Shown: positions 30,986 through 43,281 of the stretch, in pieces
How positions within the stretch are numbered: the stretch's first letter is position 1
Layout: every line of letters begins with the position of its first letter
From: Martelella alba
Lineage (GTDB): Bacteria > Pseudomonadota > Gammaproteobacteria > Enterobacterales > Enterobacteriaceae
NCBI RefSeq assembly: GCF_005217455.1
Contig: NZ_SZPQ01000010.1
Location: 118,350 to 182,349, forward strand
Length of the DNA: 64,000 bases
Direction of reading: 5' to 3'
Notes under the pieces: model-generated
What the model was told of the DNA's origin: nothing
Databases searched by the model: none
The model's input: only the letters and a program-made list of their open reading frames with translations
Translations under genes and position numbers: made by a program

Positions 30986-33900
30986 TTATCGGGTAAAGCG
31001 CCAACTGTGGGCGTTGCCGATATCGACCACCTCTTTTAACGCGCAGACGCCGCGGTCGATAAAACTCAGTAGCCGATGATAGGTTTCCCGCTCCATCACA
31101 ATCGGCAAATGGTAGAGTTTAAGGGCCTCCCTGGTCTGTTTCTCACAAGGCAGGAAACGGTCGATGATGAAATTAAGCAGATCCGGGCCGCCAACATAGG
31201 AAACCCTGGCGGCATAACGGCTGAAAGCCTCCATGTCGCTTTCCGGCGGACGGTAAAGATAGATATCCTTGTTTTGCGAATAGCGCTGATAGCTTTCTTC
31301 CATCATCTTCCAAAGCGTCGGATTGCCGGCGTGCGTTCCCCAGTTGCTATTCGGGTATTTGCCGCTAACGCGCATAACGGAATGGAAAACCGGCGTGCTC
31401 AGCACCAGGCCTTCGGACGTGGTTTTAAGTTCAGTGGCGGCCGGCGGACTGATAAGCATGTCGTCCGCATCGAGATACAATCCTCCCCGGCGATTGACCA
31501 GGTCGATGCGCAAAATATCGCAGGCGGAAGCGAAATTGGTCGCGACGCCCTTATTGCCTCTGATGGCCGATAGGTACTGCTCATAATATTTCGTTTTGCG
31601 AAAAGCGATAAAATAATCGCTATGCTCCAAGTTGCGCACCACCACATCTTTGGCCTTGGTGATCAAGGCCTCCAAGTTCCGTTCAAACGCTTTCTGGCTC
31701 TGGCTGGAAAGATACAGCTTGAACCGATAAGGCTTATTTCCTTCCCTGGCGCGCACGGCATTGTTTTGCAGACTGCGCAGAATCTCTTCGGGAATATCTT
31801 TGTCCCCCAGCCAAATCGAGGTGATTTTCCTGGGTATATCACGCTTTTTTTCCTCATCGATCGATAGCGGCGACCGCGCCCAGTCCAGCTCGATACCCAG
31901 AAGGCGAATCCCCTCGGCCTGCGCCGCAAGAGACGCGGGAATCAGGTTGGGTTGCCGCCATTTTTCCAACAGGCCGGCGCTATTGAGAATCAGGGGATTA
32001 TGGTAGGGCTCATCTATCATAAAATGAATCATGGTCTTACCGATGCGCGGATAATAAACGTTATGGGAGAGGTCAAAAATCAGCGACACCGTTTGCCCGT
32101 CCAAATCGCCGGTGATCACGTTTTTGTCCACCGACAAACCATAACCTGTATCGCCTTGCGCCGCCCGGTGGGTAATAACGCTTTCAGCGACGCGGGAGGT
32201 ACCTGCCCGTTCCCCTTGACCACCCGCGCCGGCATTCCAACGGGCGGCGGCCCGAGGCGCTCCCCGGCCGCCCAAACCTTGCTGACGGAGATTTTTCAAC
32301 CGCTGGCGAAATGCCAGCGGGATCATTTTCAGCTTACCGGTTTTGGACAAATACAACTTAGGACCGAAAACCATGCCGCTATCAAGATTCTTTATGGCAA
32401 AGATTTCCCGGCCCCGATGGCGCTGGCCGGGAATTCTGACGATGCCGACGCGCTTATCGCCGCCGGCATATCGGGCTAAAAAGGCCCAGGAGCGCGGAGT
32501 TGACGGAAAAGACGATGAAACATGCCGCAAGCGCCGTAACATTGCGCCGATACCGGGCAGGCCGGTGCCCATGGCGTCGTTCAGGGAGATGATGCGCTGA
32601 ATGGCGTTTTTTCCCGCGAAACCGAGCAGTTCGAATCCCGGATCGATAAACCTGACGATTTCCCCGGCCAACGCCATCGTTTGTTCCAGCGTCAGGCTCC
32701 GCGATGCCGGCATAAGCGAATGGGCGGCAATATTTTTTACCGACGTTGCCGCAATATTTCCCAACGATTTCCTGGCGGCCATCATCATCAGCGCTTCCCG
32801 CCCGGTCTTTTGCAATCCCCGGATAAACACCGTGCCGGTTTGACCGGTCATTTTGCTTAAGGGTCCGAGCACCGGCAGCAGTGATACAATATCCATCCCG
32901 CAATCGAAGAGCGTCTCGCCGAGCGGATCGGTCTTCACGCCATCGACACAGCTATAAAAAGGCAGCAAGGACAGTAAAAAGTCCCTGGCCGCATGCAGGA
33001 CATGTTTATGGTAGCCTTGCGCGCGCAGACCCTCGACAAAAACCTGGGTATGGGCGGCCGCCAGGGTATCGACAAAGTCCGGCGCCGTTTGCCGCCGTTC
33101 TTTCAGCACTTTGCCGGTCCGAAGGCAGTGGGAATACGGCTGCTGCGCCGAATGGCGCAACCGGGCGCTATCCAACTCGGCGATAGCCTTAACGGCATAG
33201 CCGATATCATCCATCGTCAGCGCATACAAACTCACGGTATCCTGCCAATGTATGGTGAATAATTCGACATTGGGCGCCGATATCAACGTGTGCTGCCGCT
33301 CGTCAAAGAAATAACGGCTGATACTGCCTTTATGAAATAATTTTGAGCAATATTTTAAGCCGAATCTGGGTTGGTTTCGCACCGGCTCAACAAGGATGCT
33401 GTCTACCTGACGGGTGTTCCAATAATTGTCGTCCAGACTAAAAATGCCGTTTAACGCGGAAACCAGCAAGAGACGATCCACAATGGCGTATTTTTTACCG
33501 ATGGCGTCGTTTTGCGCGCTGAAAAGCGCGTCGATGTTCGGTAAGGGATATTCCTGCTTTTGCCAACGTAAATTAAACAAAAAAAATCCGCCGTCGCCGT
33601 TGTTGTCCCCTTCCGCGCCGCCCAAGCCAAATGATGAGGGATACTCCGGCATAATATGCGGCGCCATATCGCGGCAAAAGGCGGTGATATCCAGTAAATA
33701 TTGTCCGACAGACAGGGACGGGCATGTGGCGTTAATGATCGCCTCCGCCAATTGCGGCCGGGTCCGGTAGCCTTTGATGGCTGCGGATAACGCATTGAAA
33801 GGATTGCTCTCTTCCAGGTACCGCCCTTTGGCCAGAAAATACCGCCGCAACAGCGCGACGATATCCCGCCGAGCGGCCGGGGCCGGAATATGCCAGCCGT

Positions 33901-35281
33901 CGGATTGCCGGGAAAACCACATCACGGCGGGGATCTGAAAAAACAGCATCCACTGCGGCGGCGCTTCACCAGCCTCGATTTGCAGATAAATCAGGTTGCC
34001 CAATTCGGCCGCTTCCGTCCGGGAAAGCGTTTGCTCATCCAGACCGTTGTAGCGGGCGAAAAGCCAGCCGGCCTGGGCGTCGCCCAGGGTGAAATCATCC
34101 GGCTCGTCGGTGAGACCGCCGTTCTCGCGCCAGCCGTTTAGAATCGGCAGTTCCTGCAAAATAAGCACTCGCCAAAGCCGTTCTGCCAGCAACGCGTTAT
34201 CCGCCGGCGCATGGGCGGCAAAATGCCGTCGAACGTAATCCGTCGTGGTATTGTGCAGCCATTCGCCCATTTGCGCCCATGTTGTCGTCCGTCGGTCCAA
34301 CAAGCCGGCCGTCTCGCCGATAAAATAATCCAGGAAGGTCTCCCCCAGCACATTCACATGCAGCCAACGCCTGAGAACGTCCCAAGCCAAGGCCGGCGGT
34401 ATAGGCGTTTTATCGTCACCGGCATAATAAGCCATGGCATCGAGTAATACTCTGGCCGGCTCGGCGGGATTGTTATCCCACGCATTCAGGTAGCGAAATG
34501 CGGCGTCAACCAGCCGGGCGGAGGAAACATTGGCGGCCGGCGCGTTCAGGTATTGCCGCAGAAATTCCGCCATGGCGACATTCTGGTCGTGCCTTATTGC
34601 GATAGCGCGGGCCTGGGAGTGAAATTCCGCCCCGCCGATATCAATAATCCTTTCCTTCTCTTCGGCCGACACATCGGGGAATTGTGTCGCCGCAACTGTC
34701 GGGAATGTGGTGAGTTTATCCAGACGGCCGCCCAGCCTGGCGATAAATTGGCTAAGCGACGCGCCCATGCGCAGCAGCCCGCCGCCGCCCGGCGATAAGT
34801 CAAACGCGCCGGCCTCGTGGCGCCGGTTGACGACCTTAACCGACCTTGCCACTTGGGGAGGCGCGCCGGTCGGCGGTTTTGGCCGGCGGGGTTTCCCGTC
34901 AACCACACTCCCCTGCGCTGGACGCACATGGCCGCGAACGTCGCCATCATGGCGCCCTGGGGTATTCGGGCCGCCGGAGAAGGCCGAAGCGATAGGGCGG
35001 GCCTTAGCGGATAAAGGCAAACAACCGTCATTTCCGGCCCTCTCGCCCGAGGCGCCGTCGGACGATGGACGGTGGGGAAGCCAACAGGATTGTGTCGAGT
35101 TGGTCGCCATGACCACTAACTGCAAAATAAGGTGCGCGCGACAACGGGCAAATGAATCTCCAGGGCAATCGGCCATGGCGGCCAGGGTTTTAACCGCTTG
35201 CCGGTCGGACCGGTAACTGTGCGTTCTATTATAATGTCGCCCTATATTCCGCCGATAAATTGCAGTTGCATCTGATTTCAT
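30986..35281 (-). CDS. large toxin-like protein with C-terminal DXD glycosyltransferase domain
   Basis: Predicted protein of 1431 aa between yfhH and yfhL, absent from this site in E. coli. The start is the ATG at 35281, preceded by GCGGAG at good spacing; ATG codons at 35284 and 35110 are alternatives. Residues about 60-180 are low-complexity and Pro/Gly/Arg-rich, and no signal peptide is seen. A long helical region follows, with moderately hydrophobic segments near 780-860. After a Gly/Arg-rich linker (about 990-1030), the last 300 residues resemble sugar-binding-DXD glycosyltransferases of the TcdA/TcdB/PaTox type: IPRKITSIWLGD (about 1146), CDILRIDLVNRRGGLYLDADD with DXD at D1271/D1273, and NWGTHAGNP. 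Modification of a host protein is likely but unproven; the middle region is unrecognised. Confidence 0.7.
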   Translation of the reverse strand: MKSDATAIYRRNIGRHYNRTHSYRSDRQAVKTLAAMADCPGDSFARCRAHLILQLVVMATNSTQSCWLPHRPSSDGASGERAGNDGCLPLSAKARPIASAFSGGPNTPGRHDGDVRGHVRPAQGSVVDGKPRRPKPPTGAPPQVARSVKVVNRRHEAGAFDLSPGGGGLLRMGASLSQFIARLGGRLDKLTTFPTVAATQFPDVSAEEKERIIDIGGAEFHSQARAIAIRHDQNVAMAEFLRQYLNAPAANVSSARLVDAAFRYLNAWDNNPAEPARVLLDAMAYYAGDDKTPIPPALAWDVLRRWLHVNVLGETFLDYFIGETAGLLDRRTTTWAQMGEWLHNTTTDYVRRHFAAHAPADNALLAERLWRVLILQELPILNGWRENGGLTDEPDDFTLGDAQAGWLFARYNGLDEQTLSRTEAAELGNLIYLQIEAGEAPPQWMLFFQIPAVMWFSRQSDGWHIPAPAARRDIVALLRRYFLAKGRYLEESNPFNALSAAIKGYRTRPQLAEAIINATCPSLSVGQYLLDITAFCRDMAPHIMPEYPSSFGLGGAEGDNNGDGGFFLFNLRWQKQEYPLPNIDALFSAQNDAIGKKYAIVDRLLLVSALNGIFSLDDNYWNTRQVDSILVEPVRNQPRFGLKYCSKLFHKGSISRYFFDERQHTLISAPNVELFTIHWQDTVSLYALTMDDIGYAVKAIAELDSARLRHSAQQPYSHCLRTGKVLKERRQTAPDFVDTLAAAHTQVFVEGLRAQGYHKHVLHAARDFLLSLLPFYSCVDGVKTDPLGETLFDCGMDIVSLLPVLGPLSKMTGQTGTVFIRGLQKTGREALMMMAARKSLGNIAATSVKNIAAHSLMPASRSLTLEQTMALAGEIVRFIDPGFELLGFAGKNAIQRIISLNDAMGTGLPGIGAMLRRLRHVSSSFPSTPRSWAFLARYAGGDKRVGIVRIPGQRHRGREIFAIKNLDSGMVFGPKLYLSKTGKLKMIPLAFRQRLKNLRQQGLGGRGAPRAAARWNAGAGGQGERAGTSRVAESVITHRAAQGDTGYGLSVDKNVITGDLDGQTVSLIFDLSHNVYYPRIGKTMIHFMIDEPYHNPLILNSAGLLEKWRQPNLIPASLAAQAEGIRLLGIELDWARSPLSIDEEKKRDIPRKITSIWLGDKDIPEEILRSLQNNAVRAREGNKPYRFKLYLSSQSQKAFERNLEALITKAKDVVVRNLEHSDYFIAFRKTKYYEQYLSAIRGNKGVATNFASACDILRIDLVNRRGGLYLDADDMLISPPAATELKTTSEGLVLSTPVFHSVMRVSGKYPNSNWGTHAGNPTLWKMMEESYQRYSQNKDIYLYRPPESDMEAFSRYAARVSYVGGPDLLNFIIDRFLPCEKQTREALKLYHLPIVMERETYHRLLSFIDRGVCALKEVVDIGNAHSWRFTR

Positions 35282-35489
35282 CATGACTCCGCAAGAAAGT
35301 AATAAACGTTTGAGTAAGATTTGCGTGGATGTTGGATGGATAAGGGCTTGCCGCACCTCCCCCCGTGGGGACCCGGCATTATCGCGCTACAAACGGCGCA
35401 CTACTGCGATGGCGGAGCGCGATTGGTCTTTGACGGGCTTTGTGGTATGGTGCGAGGCGCAATGCCCCATTCACTGTATTTACTTTAAA

Positions 35490-35545
35490 TAATTCGAGTT
35501 GCATCGCGGCCAACAAAGAGGCAACTGGAAGAATGACGAGTGTAA
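35490..35545. repeat. short copy of the interspersed enterobacterial repeat
   Basis: AATTCGAGTTGCATCGCGG at the left and GAGGCAACTGGAAGAATGACG at the right share their sequence with the element at 15208-15384, including CGCGGCCAACAAAG and ATGACGAGT, but the internal part is missing. AGTTGC and GCAACT form the inverted ends. It lies directly upstream of yfhL. Confidence 0.65.
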
Positions 35546-35554
35546 ATGGCCTGA

Positions 35555-35824
<270 letters not shown>

Positions 35825-36012
35825 CCCGTGCGGCGCCGGTTATGCCGAGCCGGCCCCACAGAACGATTTTGCCAGTTTATCAATAACCTATGAAGAGAAA
35901 CAAGCTGGAATGCGTGAGGAAGTTCTTGCCGTCGGTCCATGACGGCTGCGGGACGGCGGCATGGCTTAACCCATGGGATGATGACTTTCGCGCCGGGACG
36001 GCGGCAGGGATT

Positions 36013-36393
36013 TCAGCGTTCAATGATAACTGTCGCACAGGCATAATGGCGTTCGTCGGCCAGGGTCACATGGATATGGGCGACACCCAGTTCGGCCGCC
36101 AGTTCGGCGGCGCGCCGATACAACCGTAGACCGGGTTTGCCCAGCGCGTCGTTGACCACTTCAAATTGCGCGAACGCCAGTCCGTCGCGGATTCCGGTAC
36201 CCAAAGCTTTTGAGGCCGCTTCTTTCACCGCGAAACGCTTGGCCAGAAACCGGATGGGTTGTTGTTGGGCCAGATATTGGCCCCATTCCGCCTCGCTGAG
36301 GATACGGCGGGCGAAGCGATCGCCGGCGCGGGAAACCACCGACGCTATACGTTCGATTTCCACGATATCGGTACCGATACCCAGGATCGGCAT
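36013..36393 (-). CDS. acpS: holo-[acyl-carrier-protein] synthase
   Basis: Attaches 4'-phosphopantetheine from CoA to acyl carrier protein. The protein is 126 aa, the E. coli length. The conserved [12 protein letters not shown] (Mg-binding Asp) and [20 protein letters not shown] (Glu) motifs are present. Its start overlaps the pdxJ stop by one base, indicating coupling. Confidence 0.97.
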   Translation of the reverse strand: MPILGIGTDIVEIERIASVVSRAGDRFARRILSEAEWGQYLAQQQPIRFLAKRFAVKEAASKALGTGIRDGLAFAQFEVVNDALGKPGLRLYRRAAELAAELGVAHIHVTLADERHYACATVIIER

Positions 36394-37124
36394 CAGCGGC
36401 GCGCCTCTAGCATCAGCCGCTTCATTTCGGCCACCGCTTCGGCTAAACCGCTCATTACCGCGCGACCAATGATGGCGTGGCCGATATTGAGTTCATGCAT
36501 CTGCGGCAGTGCCGCAATAGCCTGAACATTATGGTAGGTCAAGCCGTGGCCGGCATTAACGCTTAAGCCGTGCCGCTCCGCCAGTAACGCCCCTTGCCGT
36601 ATGCGGTCGAATTCCGCCTGCCGGGCCGTTTCATTGCCAGCGTCGGCATAAGCCCCGGTGTGAATTTCGATATAGGGGGCGCCCACGGCGGCGGCGGCGG
36701 CTATTTGGGCCTCATCCGGGTCAATAAACAGGGAAACCTGGATCCCGGCGTCAGACAGACGCGTCACGGCGTCGCGCATCTTATCCTGCTGTCCCGCGAC
36801 ATCCAAACCGCCCTCGGTGGTCACTTCCCGGCGGTTTTCCGGAACCAGACAACAAAAATGCGGCCGCAATTCACAGGCTGTGGCGATCATCGCGTCGGTG
36901 ACCGCCATTTCCAGATTCATGCGTGTCTGGATGGTCTGACGCAGCAGGCGGACATCCCGATCGGTAATATGGCGGCGATCCTCGCGCAGATGCACGGTAA
37001 TGCCGTCCGCGCCCGCCTGTTCGGCGATAAAAGCCGCCTGCACCGGATCGGGGTAAACCGTCCCGCGCGCGTTGCGCAGCGTGGCGATGTGATCGATGTT
37101 CACGCCTAATAGCAAACCAGACAT
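36393..37124 (-). CDS. pdxJ: pyridoxine 5'-phosphate synthase
   Basis: Condenses 1-deoxyxylulose-5-phosphate with 3-amino-2-oxopropyl phosphate to form pyridoxine phosphate. The start is the ATG at 37124 ([21 protein letters not shown]), giving 243 aa as in E. coli. The TIM-barrel motifs [16 protein letters not shown] and [12 protein letters not shown] are intact. It lies between recO and acpS, in the order conserved in enterobacteria. Confidence 0.97.
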   Translation of the reverse strand: MSGLLLGVNIDHIATLRNARGTVYPDPVQAAFIAEQAGADGITVHLREDRRHITDRDVRLLRQTIQTRMNLEMAVTDAMIATACELRPHFCCLVPENRREVTTEGGLDVAGQQDKMRDAVTRLSDAGIQVSLFIDPDEAQIAAAAAVGAPYIEIHTGAYADAGNETARQAEFDRIRQGALLAERHGLSVNAGHGLTYHNVQAIAALPQMHELNIGHAIIGRAVMSGLAEAVAEMKRLMLEARR

Positions 37125-37198
37125 AACGTACCTCGTGATAGGCAAAAGATAACGGGCGACGGCCAAACCACCGCGCGATAACCCGGATTTCGGCCAGT

Positions 37199-37945
37199 TT
37201 ACCCGGCTGAGCCGTCCTCGGGCAACGGCTTGCCGGGGATTTTCTTAATCACAAACCGGCTGAAAAGCTCGCGACTTTTTAGCGGCTTACCGCCCAGGTA
37301 GGGTTTAAGCGCCATACGGGTAAAACGTTTGGCGGCGCGCAAGGTATCGGCGTCGGGAAACTCGCCGCGGGCCAGCGCCTGCAATTCACGGCCGGTAAAA
37401 CTGTAATGATCGATAACCACGCTGGCGATAAAACCTTTCTCTTCCCGAAACCGGTAAGTCATGTCGTCATCCACCGGGAGGCCGGTAGCGGCGCAATGTA
37501 AAAAATCCACGCCATAACCCAGGTGTCGGAGCAACGCCAGTTCGAAACGCCGCAAGGCCGGCTCCGGCGAATCATTGCCCGCCGCCAGCATTTGCAGGCA
37601 GTGGAGATAATCAAAAAACAAGGAGGAATCATCGGTTTCGTGAGCCAGCACGCGTGAAAGCAGTTCATTGGCGTATAAACCGCTGTACAGCATCACGCCG
37701 CTTAACGGCAAACCGAGCGAGACCGGTTCGGCGTTACGCAGGGTTTTGACTTCGCCTCTTCCGCTCCAGCGGATAAGCAGGGGCGTAAAGGGTTGCAAAA
37801 CGCCTTTGAGGGCGGAGCGGCGGGATCGCGCCCCTTTGGCGAGGATCCGCACCCGGCCGCTGTTTTCCGTGAAAAAATCCAGAAGCAGGCTGGTTTCGCT
37901 ATATGGCCTGCCATGCAAGACAAACGCGCGCTGCCAGCCCTCCAT
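37199..37945 (-). CDS. recO: DNA repair protein RecO
   Basis: Recombination mediator of the RecFOR pathway that binds SSB and helps load RecA on gaps. The start is the second of two adjacent ATG codons (37945, [20 protein letters not shown]), giving 248 aa (E. coli 242). An N-terminal OB fold is followed by a helical domain with [15 protein letters not shown] and the terminal [18 protein letters not shown]. It is 11 bp downstream of era. Confidence 0.95.
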   Translation of the reverse strand: MEGWQRAFVLHGRPYSETSLLLDFFTENSGRVRILAKGARSRRSALKGVLQPFTPLLIRWSGRGEVKTLRNAEPVSLGLPLSGVMLYSGLYANELLSRVLAHETDDSSLFFDYLHCLQMLAAGNDSPEPALRRFELALLRHLGYGVDFLHCAATGLPVDDDMTYRFREEKGFIASVVIDHYSFTGRELQALARGEFPDADTLRAAKRFTRMALKPYLGGKPLKSRELFSRFVIKKIPGKPLPEDGSAG

Positions 37946-37956
37946 CATAAGGCCTC

Positions 37957-39542
<1,586 letters not shown>

Positions 39543-39761
39543 TTACCGATAATTCAACCGTGCGACTAAATACTACAACAGACGTAACAAATCTGCCTGG
39601 GCAATGCCAGAGCAGAACTGTTTCGTTTGCAGTGGCCCCCGGAATGGAGGCCCTTCTTTTTTTCTTGCCGTTAGATATTCTACAACGGGTAACGAGATAT
39701 TGCTTCGCTAAAAAAAGGTTTTGTTCTCTAAGAGACCCATGCGCGATGACGGCATTTCCCC

Positions 39762-40721
39762 TTAATGAATCCCGCCTATCCGGCTCAGGCGAACGCCGGT
39801 CGGCCATTTGCCTTCCTGTTTTTCAAAACTCATCCAGATGGCGACCGCTTTGCCCACCAGATTTTTCTCCGGCACGAACCCCCAATAACGGCTGTCGGCG
39901 CTGTCGTCGCGGTTATCGCCCATCATGAAATATTCGCCCTTGGGCACCACCCATTCCATGCGCTGCTGGTAATAGAGATTCAACTGATCTTCTTGCCCCG
40001 GCACGGTCAGAATACGGTACGAGACATTACCCAGGGTTTCGATGCGCTGCGCCAGACGGATACCGTCATCCACCGATTGATCCGGCGGCAATTCCAGAAA
40101 ACCGGAAGAGGCCTCGCCGTTACCGGTGGCGGTGAACGTCTGAACGAAATCGCTGGGGGACATTTCACTATAGGTAATCGGCAACGCGGTGGGACAAATC
40201 GGTTGGTTGCCGCAACCAGGATGCACCGTTACCGTTTTGCTCATCGGATCGTAACTGACCCGATCCCCCGGCAAGCCGATAACACGTTTAATGTAATCCA
40301 GGGACGGATCGAGCGGGTATTTGAACACCACCACATCGCCGCGTTTCGGATGGCCGGTGGGTATCAGCGTAGTCTGGGTGATGGGATCCTTGATACCGTA
40401 GGCGAATTTCTCCACCAGAATAAAATCCCCCACCAATAAGGTCGGCATCATGGAACCCGAGGGAATCTGGAACGGTTCGTAAAGAAAAGAACGCACCACA
40501 AAAACCACCAGCAACACCGGGAAAATGGACGCGCAGGTTTCAATCCAGCCCGCTTGGGCCGGTTTTTTCCCCGTCGCCTGACCTGTGGCGCCGCCCCCCT
40601 CAAGGGTCACCTGCGCCTGCCTCGCCCGGCGCGCCGGTGCCAGCTTGAATCGGTCCACGCACCAGATAATGCCGGTCACCAGGGTCGCTATCGCCAGGAT
40701 CAAGGCAAACATATTCGCCAT
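39762..40721 (-). CDS. lepB: signal peptidase I
   Basis: Inner-membrane Ser/Lys protease that removes signal peptides from exported proteins. The protein is 319 aa (E. coli 324). A transmembrane segment near 2-21 is followed by a cytosolic loop and a second segment near 66-80. The catalytic domain carries S90 (IPSGSMMPT) and K145 (DYIKRVIGLPGDRV), matching E. coli S91/K146, and the GDNRDDSADSRYWGFV box. It is 15 bp downstream of lepA. Confidence 0.97.
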   Translation of the reverse strand: MANMFALILAIATLVTGIIWCVDRFKLAPARRARQAQVTLEGGGATGQATGKKPAQAGWIETCASIFPVLLVVFVVRSFLYEPFQIPSGSMMPTLLVGDFILVEKFAYGIKDPITQTTLIPTGHPKRGDVVVFKYPLDPSLDYIKRVIGLPGDRVSYDPMSKTVTVHPGCGNQPICPTALPITYSEMSPSDFVQTFTATGNGEASSGFLELPPDQSVDDGIRLAQRIETLGNVSYRILTVPGQEDQLNLYYQQRMEWVVPKGEYFMMGDNRDDSADSRYWGFVPEKNLVGKAVAIWMSFEKQEGKWPTGVRLSRIGGIH

Positions 40722-40736
40722 GCTAACTCCTCAGAC

Positions 40737-42536
40737 TTATTTACTATCTTTGCCGACATGCAGAATAGCCAGGAATGCTTCCTGCGGCAGCTCCACGTTA
40801 CCTACCTGTTTCATACGCTTTTTGCCTTCCTTTTGCTTTTGCAGCAGTTTCTTTTTACGGCTGACATCGCCGCCATAGCACTTGGCCAGGACGTTCTTAC
40901 GCAATTGCTTGATGGTGGAACGGGCGATAATGTGATTGCCGATGGCGGCTTGAATAGCGATATCGAATTGCTGGCGGGGGATCAGTTCCTGCATTTTTTC
41001 CACGATTTCCCGCCCGCGACGCTGGGCATTTTCCCGGTGGGTTATTAATGCCAGGGCATCGACCCGTTCTCCGTTGACCAGAATATCCACCCGCACCATA
41101 TCAGAGGCCTGGAAACGCTTAAAGCCATAATCCAGGGAAGCATAGCCCTTCGAGGTGGACTTCAGCCGATCAAAAAAGTCCAGCACCACTTCCGACATGG
41201 GAATGTCATAGGTTAACGCCACCTGGGCGCCGTGATAAACCATGTTGGTCTGCACACCGCGTTTCTCGACGCACAGAGTGATAACGTTGCCCAGATACTC
41301 CTGGGGCAACAACATATGGCATTCGGCGATCGGTTCGCGTAATTCCTGAATATTGTTCACCGGCGGCAATTTGGCCGGACTATCGACATATTGGGTCTGG
41401 TTATCAGTGGTCACCACTTCGTAAATTACCGTCGGCGCCGTGGTGATAAGCTCCAGGGCGTATTCCCGCTCGAGGCGCTCCTGGACAATTTCCATATGCA
41501 GCAACCCCAGGAAGCCGCAGCGGAAACCAAAGCCCAGGGCCGTCGAGCTTTCCGGTTCATAAAACAGCGAGGCGTCGTTGAGGCTTAATTTGCCCAACGC
41601 GTCCCGGAAAGCCTCATAATCATCGGAACTGATCGTGAACATGCCGGCGTAAACCTGCGGCTTGACTTTTTTGAATCCCGGCAGGGCTTTTTGCGCCGGC
41701 TGCCGCGCCAACGTCAGCGTATCGCCCACCGGCGCGCCCAGAATATCCTTGATGGCGCACACCAGCCAGCCCACCTCGCCGCATTCGAGCACATCGCGAT
41801 CGATACGCTTGGGGGTGAAAATACCCAGTCGTTCGGCACTGTAGGTCTGCCCGGTACTCATGACCTTGATCTTGTCGCCCTTGCGCAGCGTGCCGTTCTT
41901 AACGCGCACCAGCGAAACCACCCCCAGGTAGTTATCGAACCACGAATCGATAATCAGCGCCTGCAACGGCGCTTCAGGGTCGCCGTCCGGCGGGGGTATT
42001 TCGCGCACCAGCCGTTCCAGTACATCGTGGATGCCCTCCCCGGTCTTGGCGGAGCAGCGCACCGCATCGGTGGCGTCAATGCCGACGATATCCTCGATTT
42101 CCTGCGCGACGCGATCCGGTTCGGCCGCCGGGAGATCGATCTTATTGAGAATCGGCACCACTTCCAGGTTCATGTCCATGGCGGTATAGCAGTTGGCCAG
42201 CGTCTGCGCTTCAACCCCCTGCCCCGCATCCACCACCAGCAAGGCGCCTTCGCAGGCCGCCAGAGAACGGGAAACCTCGTAGGAAAAATCCACATGCCCC
42301 GGCGTGTCGATGAAGTTGAGCTGATAAGTCAGTCCGTCGTCGGCTTGATAATCCAGCGTCACGCTCTGGGCCTTGATGGTGATGCCGCGCTCGCGTTCCA
42401 GGTCCATGGAATCCAGCACCTGGGCTTCCATTTCACGCTCGGTCAGGCCGCCGCAGGTCTGGATCAGCCGATCGGAGAGCGTCGATTTGCCGTGATCGAT
42501 ATGGGCGATGATTGAAAAGTTTCTTATATGTTTCAT
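40737..42536 (-). CDS. lepA: elongation factor 4 (LepA)
   Basis: Translational GTPase related to EF-G, linked to back-translocation and 30S biogenesis. The protein is 599 aa, the E. coli length. G1 is AHIDHGKST, the switch region is [13 protein letters not shown] and G3 is DTPGHVDF. The C-terminal domain unique to LepA ends [20 protein letters not shown]. It is upstream of lepB in one transcription unit. Confidence 0.98.
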   Translation of the reverse strand: MKHIRNFSIIAHIDHGKSTLSDRLIQTCGGLTEREMEAQVLDSMDLERERGITIKAQSVTLDYQADDGLTYQLNFIDTPGHVDFSYEVSRSLAACEGALLVVDAGQGVEAQTLANCYTAMDMNLEVVPILNKIDLPAAEPDRVAQEIEDIVGIDATDAVRCSAKTGEGIHDVLERLVREIPPPDGDPEAPLQALIIDSWFDNYLGVVSLVRVKNGTLRKGDKIKVMSTGQTYSAERLGIFTPKRIDRDVLECGEVGWLVCAIKDILGAPVGDTLTLARQPAQKALPGFKKVKPQVYAGMFTISSDDYEAFRDALGKLSLNDASLFYEPESSTALGFGFRCGFLGLLHMEIVQERLEREYALELITTAPTVIYEVVTTDNQTQYVDSPAKLPPVNNIQELREPIAECHMLLPQEYLGNVITLCVEKRGVQTNMVYHGAQVALTYDIPMSEVVLDFFDRLKSTSKGYASLDYGFKRFQASDMVRVDILVNGERVDALALITHRENAQRRGREIVEKMQELIPRQQFDIAIQAAIGNHIIARSTIKQLRKNVLAKCYGGDVSRKKKLLQKQKEGKKRMKQVGNVELPQEAFLAILHVGKDSK

Positions 42537-42816
42537 TATAAAGCTTTTTCTACCTTGATGTTCTGGACTTTTACTCGCCTAGGGGCACGCGCCGCCGCAA
42601 TCGATACCAACACGCTCACGGGCGGTATTTCTCGATAATCGCAGCATTCTACATGCCGGGAGGAGGAAAACCTAGCCATCGCATCAGTATTAACAGGAGA
42701 CCGGCCGTCGAAAATGGCCCCGTGAGAGAAGAAGATCGCCTGAGATGGCGATGATACCGCCTGGATTCGCCCGGAATGATAACCAAAAGTCCTGCGACGG
42801 ACGGCAATGGACAAAT

Positions 42817-43281
42817 TCAGTCTTTATCTTTCCATGCAAACGACAGAGACGACGGCGGCAAGGCGGTTTGCACTATCACCGGTTGATATTCCCGCCGGAC
42901 GGCGATACGCCGCGCGAGAACGCGGGCCAGCCACATGCCGCCGCCGACGCCGGCCGCGCCGCCGCACGCCGCGGCGAGATCAGTGTGAAACAGTCCTTGC
43001 GCGAACGCCGCGCAACCAAGAAGCCCAACAAGCGGCAGCAGGTAAACCAGCATGGCCGAACGCAGCAGGCTGCCTTCGGAGATGCCGACTTCCACCCGCT
43101 GGCCGGGCACCAGCGGCTGATTGCTGCGCACAAGGATATGACGGTCGGTACCCTGCCTATCCAAGACCCCGGCGCCGCAAAGATCCTTGGATCCGCACCC
43201 CTGGCAACCGGCGCGCTGATCGCAACGCAATTGCGCGATACCCCGCTGCCAGCAAACCACCGTCGTCCACGCCTTTATCAT
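42817..43281 (-). CDS. rseC: SoxR-reducing / sigma-E modulating protein RseC
   Basis: Inner-membrane protein of the RseC/MucC family (154 aa, E. coli 159). The N-terminal Cys-rich part, CDQRAGCQGCGSKDLCG, could bind a cluster. Two hydrophobic segments follow near 75-95 and 102-120. It has a mild positive effect on sigma-E and takes part in SoxR reduction in E. coli. It is the last gene of rpoE-rseA-rseB-rseC; its start overlaps the rseB stop by 4 bp. Confidence 0.94.
   Translation of the reverse strand: MIKAWTTVVCWQRGIAQLRCDQRAGCQGCGSKDLCGAGVLDRQGTDRHILVRSNQPLVPGQRVEVGISEGSLLRSAMLVYLLPLVGLLGCAAFAQGLFHTDLAAACGGAAGVGGGMWLARVLARRIAVRREYQPVIVQTALPPSSLSFAWKDKD

Noticed and set aside
35285..35356. 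24-codon upstream extension of the toxin-like gene
   Set aside because: The ATG pair at 35281/35284 has a good GCGGAG site; the extension has none.
39600..39660. RNase III autoregulatory hairpin in the rnc leader
   Set aside because: A weak GGCC/GGCC hairpin is visible, but it does not resemble the E. coli leader structure and needs folding to judge.
41691..42515. 274-codon frame opposite lepA
   Set aside because: Shadow of lepA codon bias; no recognisable protein.
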